From: Prolixibacteraceae bacterium UBA5740
GTDB lineage: Bacteria > Bacteroidota > Bacteroidia > Bacteroidales > Prolixibacteraceae
Direction of reading: 5' to 3'
DNA length: 43,048 nucleotides
Assembly: GCA_002419285.1 (NCBI GenBank)
Contig: DIFU01000104.1
Coordinates: 9,661 to 52,708 of the forward strand
In this document: positions 34,794 to 41,600 of the stretch, piece after piece
Layout of the letters: the number at the start of each line of letters is the position of its first letter
How positions within the stretch are numbered: the first letter of the stretch is position 1
Translations under genes and position numbers: made by a program
Notes under the pieces: model-generated
The model's input: only the letters and a program-made list of their open reading frames with translations
Databases searched by the model: none
Told to the model about the DNA's origin: nothing

Positions 34794-36161
34794 ATGGCTC
34801 AAAAACCTTCTATCCCCAAGGGAACGCGTGATTTTACCCCGGTCGAGATGGCCAAACGTAACTTTATTTTTGATACCATCCGAAATGTTTTCCGGCTTTA
34901 TGGTTTCCAGCCAATTGAAACACCAGCCATGGAGAACCTGTCGACTCTGTTGGGGAAATATGGCGAGGAAGGAGATAAGCTTTTGTTTAGAATATTGAAT
35001 TCAGGAGACTTTCTTTCTGGAATACCATCTGAATTAGATGGAACGACCGATTCAGCGGGTCTTTCAGGGTATATTTCAGAGAAAGGCCTTCGTTACGATT
35101 TAACGGTTCCATTTGCCCGATTTGTCGTTCAACATAGAAATGAAATTACATTCCCTTTTAAAAGATACCAGATCCAACCGGTATGGCGAGCCGACCGACC
35201 GCAGAAGGGTAGATACCGTGAGTTTTACCAGTGTGATGTTGATGTCATAGGTAGTGATAGTCTTCTTAATGAAGCTGAATTGGTTAAAATCATTGATGAT
35301 GTGTTCCGCAGACTAAATATCCGCACTGTTGTCAAAATCAATAACCGGAAAGTGTTAGCTGGAATATCTGAAATCATAGGACAAACAGATCGCTTAACTG
35401 ATATCACGGTTGCAATCGATAAAATGGAAAAGATTGGGCTTGAAAAAGTTTCTGAAGAATTGTTGGTTAAAGGAATTTCAGACGAAGCCATCGGCCGTCT
35501 GAAACCGATTCTATTACTTGGCGGAAGTACAGCAGTTAAACTCGATAAGCTAACGAACATTTTGTCAGATTCAGAAGCTGGGTTGAAAGGTGTAGCTGAA
35601 CTTCGGACTCTTTTTAGCTATATTGAATCTTTCGGTTTATCAGAAATGGCGGAGTTGGATCTGACTCTTGCCCGTGGACTTAACTATTATACAGGGGCAA
35701 TCTTCGAAGTCAAGGCAATCGATATGAGTATCGGTAGTATTTGTGGTGGTGGAAGGTACGATGACCTGACAGGAATCTTTGGAATGCCTGGGGTTTCAGG
35801 TGTAGGCATATCATTTGGAGCCGAACGGATATATGATGTTCTCGATCATCTTGGTCTGTTTCCAAGTGAAAGTCTGGAATCTCCTCGGGCATTGTTTGTA
35901 AACTTTGGCACTAAGGAGGAGGCATATATTTTACCTATACTTACCACTTTGAGAAAGAAGGGTATTAATGTGGAGATTTATCCCGAAGCCGACAAGATGA
36001 AAAAGCAATTCAATTACGCCAATCGAAAGAACATTCCATATGTGGTTCTTGCTGGTGAAGCTGAAATTTCGGCAAATATGCTTACGGTGAAAGATATGGC
36101 AAGTGGAGATCAGAAGATGGTTTCGGTCGAGGAGCTGACAAAAGTCCTTTCCGTTGATTAA
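34794..36161 (+). CDS. hisS: Histidine--tRNA ligase
   Basis: Class II aminoacyl-tRNA synthetase charging tRNA-His, 455 aa. It begins KPSIPKGTRDFTPVEMAKRN, has motif 2 QPVWRADRPQKGRYREFYQC, the HisA signature ARGLNYYTGAIFEV, motif 3 GGGRYDDLTGIFG with GVGISFGAERI, and an anticodon-binding domain from about 365. hutH follows on the same strand 38 nt downstream, so enzymes that charge and degrade histidine may share a transcript. Confidence 0.97.
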   Translation: MAQKPSIPKGTRDFTPVEMAKRNFIFDTIRNVFRLYGFQPIETPAMENLSTLLGKYGEEGDKLLFRILNSGDFLSGIPSELDGTTDSAGLSGYISEKGLRYDLTVPFARFVVQHRNEITFPFKRYQIQPVWRADRPQKGRYREFYQCDVDVIGSDSLLNEAELVKIIDDVFRRLNIRTVVKINNRKVLAGISEIIGQTDRLTDITVAIDKMEKIGLEKVSEELLVKGISDEAIGRLKPILLLGGSTAVKLDKLTNILSDSEAGLKGVAELRTLFSYIESFGLSEMAELDLTLARGLNYYTGAIFEVKAIDMSIGSICGGGRYDDLTGIFGMPGVSGVGISFGAERIYDVLDHLGLFPSESLESPRALFVNFGTKEEAYILPILTTLRKKGINVEIYPEADKMKKQFNYANRKNIPYVVLAGEAEISANMLTVKDMASGDQKMVSVEELTKVLSVD

Positions 36162-36164
36162 ATC

Positions 36165-36200
36165 TTATTTCACTTTTATGGTGACATAAATGTGAAATAA
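36165..36200 (+). promoter_or_regulatory. Hairpin enclosing the hutH start site
   Basis: Arms 36165-36180 and 36185-36200 pair over 15 bp with a single T-T mismatch (36174/36191), capped by GTGA, a GNRA-type tetraloop. The last paired base is the A of the hutH ATG. No U-tract follows, so it is not an ordinary terminator. It may mask the hutH start in the mRNA or act as a DNA operator (TTATTTCAC...GTGAAATAA). Confidence 0.6.
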
Positions 36201-37702
36201 TGAAGACAGGATCCTTTAAAATATCTCCCGCCCCACTGACCTATGAAGCTATAGAATTAATTCTGGGAAATAACCTCCAGCTCGAATTGTCAGAGGAATC
36301 TATTTCATTGATTGAAAAGAGCAAGGATTATCTTGATCGGAAAATAGCTGAAAGTACCAGCCCTTTATATGGAATCACAACCGGGTTTGGTGCATTGTGC
36401 GACATCGAGATTTCGAAGGATGACCTCAGTAAATTGCAGGAGAATCTTGTGTTGTCACATGCATGTAGCATTGGACCGGAAGTTCCTCACGAAGTGGTCC
36501 GTCTCATGCTTCTTTTAAAGGCCCATGCCCTTTCCAAGGGTCATTCAGCTGTGCAATTGGCTACTGTCCAACGAATTCTGGATCTTTTCAACCATCAAAT
36601 AATCCCTGTGGTTTGCGAACAGGGATCTTTGGGTGCAAGTGGCGATCTTGCCCCACTCGCAATGCTTTTTCTTCCTCTTTTGGGGCATGGGGAAGTTTGG
36701 CATGAAGGGATTAAGAAACCATCGGCCGAGGTGCTTTCAACTCTCGGGTGGGAGCCAGTCAGACTTGAAGCCAAGGAGGGGCTGGCCCTTCTGAACGGGA
36801 CCCAATTTATGAGTTCTTATGCAGTAATTACGCTATTAAAATCCTTTCAGTTGGTCAGGCACTCAGATGTCATTGGTGCGCTTTCATTGGATGCATTTGA
36901 CGGACTCATAGAACCTTTCCTTGAGAATATTCATATTCTAAGGCCCCATGAAGGACAGATAGTCACGGCTCGTAATTTCAGAAATCTATTGACTGGTAGT
37001 GAATTAATGGCCCAAGGCAAAACACATATACAAGATCCATATTCCTTCCGGTGTATTCCTCAGGTGCATGGTGCAGTGAAAGATGCAGTAAATTATATCG
37101 CCAAAGTTGTTGAAACTGAAATTAATTCGGTTACCGATAATCCTACTGTTTTTCCGGATGAGGATAAAATTGTATCTGGTGGTAATTTTCATGGTGAACC
37201 CCTGGCCTTGTCGCTCGATTTTCTGGCGATAGCGCTTTCAGAACTCGGAAGTATTTCTGAAAGGAGGACGTATCGGCTCATCTCTGGAGAGCGCGGATTG
37301 CCTGAATTTCTGGTCGCAAACCCTGGTCTTAATTCGGGGTTTATGATACCACAATATGCTGCTGCATCAATTGTTAGCCAGAATAAGCAGTTGTGCACAC
37401 CTGCGTCGGTTGATTCAATCCCATCGTCAAATGAACAGGAAGATCATGTAAGTATGGGAGCAAATGCCGCTACCAAGGCCCTGAGGGTTGCAGACAATGT
37501 TTTGAGAATTCTGGCAATCGAATTGTATAATTCGGCACAGGCCCTGGAATTTCGTCGTCCAAAGCAGACTTCACCTTTACTTGAAGATTTTGTGGCACAA
37601 TACCGTACAAGGGTTGATTTTGTTACTGAAGATACCTTGATGTATGAAGGCATCAACAGTACCATCCGGTTTTTGGAAACCGGACGATTTGTGTCATTCT
37701 GA
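36200..37702 (+). CDS. hutH: Histidine ammonia-lyase
   Basis: Cytosolic enzyme converting L-histidine to urocanate and ammonia, 500 aa. The MIO prosthetic group forms from Ala146-Ser147-Gly148 in GSLGASGDLAPLA. Tyr57 (YGITTGFG), His87 (NLVLSHAC) and the QEDHVSMG motif with Glu414 are present; this Glu distinguishes histidine lyases from the tyrosine/phenylalanine enzymes, which have NQD. No hutU, hutI or ftcD gene is adjacent, so the rest of the pathway lies elsewhere. The 3' end overlaps the convergent Spy-like gene by 9 nt. A hairpin runs up to its start codon. Confidence 0.94.
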   Translation: MKTGSFKISPAPLTYEAIELILGNNLQLELSEESISLIEKSKDYLDRKIAESTSPLYGITTGFGALCDIEISKDDLSKLQENLVLSHACSIGPEVPHEVVRLMLLLKAHALSKGHSAVQLATVQRILDLFNHQIIPVVCEQGSLGASGDLAPLAMLFLPLLGHGEVWHEGIKKPSAEVLSTLGWEPVRLEAKEGLALLNGTQFMSSYAVITLLKSFQLVRHSDVIGALSLDAFDGLIEPFLENIHILRPHEGQIVTARNFRNLLTGSELMAQGKTHIQDPYSFRCIPQVHGAVKDAVNYIAKVVETEINSVTDNPTVFPDEDKIVSGGNFHGEPLALSLDFLAIALSELGSISERRTYRLISGERGLPEFLVANPGLNSGFMIPQYAAASIVSQNKQLCTPASVDSIPSSNEQEDHVSMGANAATKALRVADNVLRILAIELYNSAQALEFRRPKQTSPLLEDFVAQYRTRVDFVTEDTLMYEGINSTIRFLETGRFVSF

Positions 37703-38137
37703 ACGTCTTTTCCTTAGCTGTTCGAACATATGGGCCCTGAATTGGTTCTCGGCCCTATAAAGTTGCAGTACTTTCTGAGGTGGCAAAATCTTCAGGTACT
37801 TCTCATTGTAACTGGCACCCAATTCAGCTTCCTTTTTAAACGTTTCAGAGATGCTTCGGGTGATTCGAATAATTTCCTGATCAGAGAGTTGAACATTCTC
37901 GTCACGGGTTTTTACCTCCAGTTCTTTTCTGGATTTCTGTATCTCCATCCTTTCAACTTCATATTGATTATAGACGGGCCAGAACTCCTGTGCTTCTTTT
38001 GGAGTCAAATTAAGTTTCTCGGTAATAAATGCAATCTTCTGACTTTTAAATTGGTCAAAGTCTGATTTTGGTTTTTGTCCGAACGAAGAAATGGCAATCA
38101 GGCAAAAGAATATGGATAGTAACATTAACTTTTTCAT
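37694..38137 (-). CDS. Spy/CpxP-like periplasmic protein
   Basis: Predicted periplasmic all-helical protein, 147 aa. Signal peptide MKKLMLLSIFFCLIAISSFG, then a charged helical hairpin with EKLNLTPKEAQEFWPVYNQY, resembling the LTxxQ repeats of Spy, CpxP and the metal sensor ZraP, and a C-terminal Arg-rich end. It is the third gene of an ECF sigma, anti-sigma-like, Spy-like series with a 6-nt gap to the second, so I infer a periplasmic sensing or chaperone role in that circuit. Exact function unproven. Confidence 0.75.
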   Translation of the reverse strand: MKKLMLLSIFFCLIAISSFGQKPKSDFDQFKSQKIAFITEKLNLTPKEAQEFWPVYNQYEVERMEIQKSRKELEVKTRDENVQLSDQEIIRITRSISETFKKEAELGASYNEKYLKILPPQKVLQLYRAENQFRAHMFEQLRKRRSE

Positions 38138-38143
38138 TGTATC

Positions 38144-38596
38144 TTATTTTTGTGTTTCCATAAAAATATCATAATCACTGTAATTGGCTGCCAAATACTC
38201 GGTAATTGATTCGTCAGCCGGAATTTCATCTGAATCACCATTATTAAACAAGGCGAAAAATGTGTTTTCATCCATGTTTTCAATCAGATAGGTGTAATGG
38301 TCAGTTTCAATTTGTACTTCACTTGATGGTGAATCACTGGCAAGTTGCCTTTTTTGGATCGAGCTGATGGGAAGGTAAACGATCATGAATACGGCAGCAA
38401 AGGATGCTGCAAGGCTCAACGCAGGTTTGAGGAGTTCAATTACCCTAACCGGCTTTTTCATTTCAGGCTGCATTTCCTGCTCAATTCGCAGATGCATCCT
38501 GGCCTGAAAGTCTTCAAAATAATTTCCGGGAACCCTGAATGGATTCTCTTTCCTTATTTCTGAAAGCTTTATGGGTGTATCTTCCTGGTTATGCAT
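38144..38596 (-). CDS. Probable membrane anti-sigma factor
   Basis: 150 aa with one predicted membrane segment at about 57-75 (LLKPALSLAASFAAVFMIVY), a cytosolic N-terminus carrying the NPFRVPGNYFEDF motif seen in proteins paired with ECF sigma factors in this phylum, and an acidic extracytoplasmic tail. It lacks the zinc-binding ZAS motif (HxxxCxxC). I chose ATG at 38596 (MHNQEDTPIK); the frame is open to a TTG five codons earlier. Anti-sigma function is inferred from topology and from position between the sigma gene and the Spy-like gene. Confidence 0.72.
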   Translation of the reverse strand: MHNQEDTPIKLSEIRKENPFRVPGNYFEDFQARMHLRIEQEMQPEMKKPVRVIELLKPALSLAASFAAVFMIVYLPISSIQKRQLASDSPSSEVQIETDHYTYLIENMDENTFFALFNNGDSDEIPADESITEYLAANYSDYDIFMETQK

Positions 38597-38648
38597 GATA
38601 TTATTTTTCAATTTGACTTAAAAGATTATCAAAGGTTTAATATATGAC

Positions 38649-39197
38649 CTATTCAATATTGTTAAGGTAGTCTTCCACTTTTTTTGCAGCGTGATGGTAC
38701 GATGCTTTCAGGGCTCCAACCGAGGTTTCCAAAATTTCTGACATTTCCTGGTAGGGCATCTCGTCGAAATATCTCATGTTAAAAACCAGTCTTTGCTTTT
38801 CGGGCAGCGTGAGGATGGCATTCTGCAATTTCAGCTGAATATCGTCGCCATCAAAGTACTCATCTGCTTCGAGGTTTTGCTGCAAATACTCACTCACTTC
38901 GTTCATCGGGGTAGCGGATTTTCGTTTTAACTGGTTAAGGTATGTGAGTGCTTCATTTGTTGCAATTCGGTATAACCATGTAAAGAGTGAAGATTCCTCC
39001 CTGAAACTGTCAATGTTTCTCCAGATTTTTAAAAATGTATTCTGGAGTACATCATCTGAGTCGTCATGATTTAGAACTATTTTTCGAATATGCCAATACA
39101 GGCGTTCCTGATATTTCGTAACCAGTAATTGAAAGGCCCTGTCCTTCTCCTTCGAGGATTTGAGCCTGCTCATGATTTCCTGGTCAGAAATGTGCAT
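38649..39197 (-). CDS. RNA polymerase sigma factor, ECF subfamily
   Basis: Alternative sigma factor of 182 aa. Region 2 (about 20-95) shows FQLLVTKYQERLYWHIRKIV, DSDDVLQNTFLKIWRNIDSF and FTWLYRIATNEALTYLNQ; region 4 (about 128-180) shows LPEKQRLVFNMRYFDEMPYQ followed by EMSEILETSVGALKASYHHA. There is no fused anti-sigma or SnoaL domain. First gene of a three-gene minus-strand unit; the gap to the anti-sigma-like gene is 52 nt from the new start. ECF factors of this layout usually respond to envelope stress or metals; the signal here is unknown. Confidence 0.94.
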   Translation of the reverse strand: MHISDQEIMSRLKSSKEKDRAFQLLVTKYQERLYWHIRKIVLNHDDSDDVLQNTFLKIWRNIDSFREESSLFTWLYRIATNEALTYLNQLKRKSATPMNEVSEYLQQNLEADEYFDGDDIQLKLQNAILTLPEKQRLVFNMRYFDEMPYQEMSEILETSVGALKASYHHAAKKVEDYLNNIE

Positions 39198-39249
39198 ATT
39201 AGTTTTTAGAATAGACTATTAATCATGTCCGAAAGTTTAACGGGCAAAT

Positions 39250-39996
39250 TCAGATCCTGAAATTCAATCCTTCCTTAATTAGTCTTTCATAATTGCGCTG
39301 ATCAAAGCTATATAGCCGGGCTGCCCTGTGAGGAACATTGGCCTGCTTTTCACCGGAGTCTTTTAGAAGATCCATGTTAAGGATCTTCTTTCGGAAATTT
39401 CGGATGTCAAGTTTCTGGCCAAGTATAACTTCGTACATGGTTTGAAGTTCAGTAAGTGTGAATTTTTCGGGAAGGAGGTGAAATCCTACAGGGTGGTACT
39501 GGACTGATTCCCTCAGGTGATTGAGTGCTTCGGCGATAATTAATTTATGGTCGAAGCAGAGAGCAGGAAGTTCATTGATATTGAACCATTGCATTTTTTT
39601 GGTTAGCGCCGATTGTCGTAAATCGTGGTATTCCGGATTAATCAGGGCATAATAACCCACTGTGATTACCCTGAAATAGGGAACCCTGAAAGCAGTGCCA
39701 AAGGTGTGGAATTGCTTAAGGTATACATCAGTCAAGCCTGTGCTCGAAATAGTTATGTCGTGGGCAAATTCATCAAGTCCAACTTCCTCAGGAGCGTGTG
39801 CGCCAATCAGGCCCCAGGTTTGGTCATTGGATAGCGACGGGTGCGTGTCGTACAAGATTCGGATTTCCTGGTAATTCTCTTTTTCCTGAAGGACTTGTGT
39901 CAGTAATTTGGGGTCAGCCTGCCACAGGAGAACATTTAGTTTCTCTCCGTCGAAGCCAAAAATTACACAGTCAACTGAGATATTTTTTAGTAACAT
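39250..39996 (-). CDS. NUDIX-type transcriptional regulator (NrtR/AraR-like), catalytic box lost
   Basis: 248 aa: N-terminal NUDIX fold (about 1-150; SVDCVIFGFDGEKLNVLLWQ) and C-terminal winged helix (about 165-245; KFTLTELQTMYEVILGQKLD with RNFRKKI). The NUDIX box, normally GxxxxxExxxxxxxREUxEExGU, reads here G65..E71.. then DITISSTGL, so the metal-binding Glu pair is replaced by Ser and hydrolysis is unlikely. The architecture matches DNA-binding NUDIX regulators that sense sugars or NAD metabolites, such as AraR of Bacteroides and NrtR. Start chosen at ATG 39996 because a promoter box lies at 40018-40025, inside the longer frame that begins at a TTG (40035). Divergent from ychF. Confidence 0.85.
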   Translation of the reverse strand: MLLKNISVDCVIFGFDGEKLNVLLWQADPKLLTQVLQEKENYQEIRILYDTHPSLSNDQTWGLIGAHAPEEVGLDEFAHDITISSTGLTDVYLKQFHTFGTAFRVPYFRVITVGYYALINPEYHDLRQSALTKKMQWFNINELPALCFDHKLIIAEALNHLRESVQYHPVGFHLLPEKFTLTELQTMYEVILGQKLDIRNFRKKILNMDLLKDSGEKQANVPHRAARLYSFDQRNYERLIKEGLNFRI

Positions 39997-40017
39997 TTGA
40001 TTTAGAAAGATTTTAAG

Positions 40018-40025
40018 CAAAAATA
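40018..40025 (-). promoter_or_regulatory. Promoter -7 box of the NUDIX regulator
   Basis: On the minus strand TATTTTTG is an exact TAnnTTTG box 21 nt before the chosen ATG at 39996, which would give a leader of only about 15 nt. The -33 region has TTA but no TTG. It supports the shorter protein start. Confidence 0.5.
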
Positions 40026-40122
40026 ATGAATTCAAATGTTCTTTAATCCTATCCAGTCACTTTTTATGAGCAGGATATTCACATTCTTGAAAATCAAAGA
40101 CGTTACGAATTTTTACCAGTCT

Positions 40123-40153
40123 GTTTCTAAAGCGCCTGAAAGAATTAACTTTG
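40123..40153 (+). promoter_or_regulatory. Promoter of ychF
   Basis: TAACTTTG (40146-40153) matches TAnnTTTG; TGTTT ends at 40125, 20 nt upstream, as a partial -33 element. The ATG at 40178 is 24 nt downstream. The frame open from 40151 overlaps this box and is therefore unlikely to be the true start. Confidence 0.65.
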
Positions 40154-40177
40154 CACCTCAAATTTGAATATAAAAAC

Positions 40178-41278
40178 ATGGCATTAAAATGTGGTATCGT
40201 AGGATTACCCAACGTTGGGAAATCAACTCTCTTTAACTGCTTGTCGAGCGCCAGGGCCCAATCGGCAAATTTCCCGTTTTGCACAATCGAGCCTAATGTA
40301 GGTATCATTACGGTTCCTGACGAGCGATTAATCAAACTGGCCGAAATAGACAATCCTGCACGCATCGTTCCCACTACAGTTGAAATTGTGGACATCGCGG
40401 GTTTGGTAAAAGGAGCATCTAAGGGAGAAGGTTTGGGAAACCAGTTTCTTGCAAATATTCGTGAAACAGATGCCATTATCCATGTGCTGCGCTGTTTTGA
40501 CAATGATAACATTGTTCATGTTGACGGTTCTATTGATCCGGTTCGTGACAAGGAAATCATCGATATTGAACTTCAGCTGAAAGACCTTGAAACTGTTGAG
40601 AACCGCTTTGATAAGATTGAAAAACAGGCCCGTCATGGAGGAGATCATAAGGCTAAGCGCTTATATGAGCTCACTATCCAGATCAGGGAAACTCTTCTTC
40701 AGGGTAAATCGGTCCGCACCATTCAGTTCCATGAAGAGGATGCAAAGTTGGTGAAAGAACTCTATCTCTTGACCAACAAGCCGGTTCTCTATGTGTGCAA
40801 TGTCGATGAAGCCTCGGCCAAAAAGGGAAACAAGTATGTCGAGGCTGTCAGGGCAGCTATTGCCGATGAGGAAGCGGAAATGTTAATGGTCGCAGCTGCC
40901 ACTGAGGCTGATATTGCAGACTTGGAAACATATGAGGAAAAACAACTTTTCCTCGAGGAGATGGGTCTTGATGAGCCTGGTGTCAACAAACTGATTCATT
41001 CCGCCTATAAACTTCTAAATCTGCAGACATTCTTTACTACCGGGAAGGATGAGAGCCGGGCCTGGACTTTCAAGCGCGGCATGAAAACTCCGCAAACTGC
41101 AGGAATTATCCATACCGACTTTGAGAGAGGATTCATCAGGGCAGAGGTAATAAAATATGATGACTATGTCAGGTTGGGATCTGAAAGTGCCTGTCGTGAT
41201 GCTGGGAAAATCTCAATCGAAGGAAAAGACTATCTGGTGAAAGATGGGGATATCATGCATTTTCGGTTCAATGTTTAA
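40178..41278 (+). CDS. ychF: Redox-regulated ATPase YchF (OLA1-type)
   Basis: Conserved P-loop ATPase of the Obg group, associated with ribosomes and oxidative-stress responses. 366 aa from ATG 40178 (MALKCGIVG), normal length. G1 GLPNVGKST, G3 DIAGLVKGASKGEGLGNQFL, and NVDE in place of NKxD at G4, the change that gives this family ATP preference. The C-terminal TGS domain includes AWTFKRGMKTPQTAGIIHTD and GDIMHFRFNV. Single gene with its own promoter and a strong terminator at 41332-41362. Confidence 0.96.
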   Translation: MALKCGIVGLPNVGKSTLFNCLSSARAQSANFPFCTIEPNVGIITVPDERLIKLAEIDNPARIVPTTVEIVDIAGLVKGASKGEGLGNQFLANIRETDAIIHVLRCFDNDNIVHVDGSIDPVRDKEIIDIELQLKDLETVENRFDKIEKQARHGGDHKAKRLYELTIQIRETLLQGKSVRTIQFHEEDAKLVKELYLLTNKPVLYVCNVDEASAKKGNKYVEAVRAAIADEEAEMLMVAAATEADIADLETYEEKQLFLEEMGLDEPGVNKLIHSAYKLLNLQTFFTTGKDESRAWTFKRGMKTPQTAGIIHTDFERGFIRAEVIKYDDYVRLGSESACRDAGKISIEGKDYLVKDGDIMHFRFNV

Positions 41279-41331
41279 TTAAAGTAAGGACTGCTCTCGG
41301 TGCTATAACCGAATACCAATAAAACATAGTT

Positions 41332-41362
41332 TACGGTGGGTTGCGTTTCGCAGTCCACCGTA
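41332..41362 (+). terminator. Intrinsic terminator of ychF
   Basis: TACGGTGG (41332-41339) pairs with CCACCGTA (41355-41362); inside it, two wobble pairs and TGCG/CGCA extend the stem to 14 bp around a 3-nt loop. It is followed at once by TTTTTTT. Confidence 0.92.
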
Positions 41363-41536
41363 TTTTTTTCGTCTCTGTATGTGGATTAATTATGAGGTTA
41401 ATGCCAGTTTTCTTTTTCAGGTCATTCAAATATGATTTGTGATTGACAATTGAACATCAGAATATTAAAATGGTATAAAACATTGCCATAAACTGTAAAA
41501 ATGAAATTAATATTAAAATAAACAAGAAAAAAGATA

Positions 41537-41548
41537 TTGCAATTGCAA
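41537..41548. repeat. 12-bp perfect palindrome at the asnB promoter
   Basis: TTGCAATTGCAA is self-complementary over 12 bp and overlaps the -33 TTG of the asnB promoter. The placement suits an operator for a repressor, but the regulator is unknown. Confidence 0.45.
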
Positions 41549-41574
41549 ATAATATGACAAAAAGACTATTTTTG
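41543..41574 (+). promoter_or_regulatory. Promoter of asnB
   Basis: TTG (41543-41545), a 21-nt spacer and TATTTTTG (41567-41574) fit the Bacteroidota consensus. The ATG is 26 nt downstream, so the leader is short. Confidence 0.7.
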
Positions 41575-41600
41575 TACTATAACGATAAAATAGTCAGCAA

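Larger units (their letters stand above)
41279..41600. other. Intergenic region between ychF and asnB
   Basis: 322 nt without a gene: ychF terminator at 41332-41362, an AT-rich stretch (41390-41530) with nothing I recognise, then the palindrome 41537-41548 and the asnB promoter 41543-41574. Confidence 0.6.
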
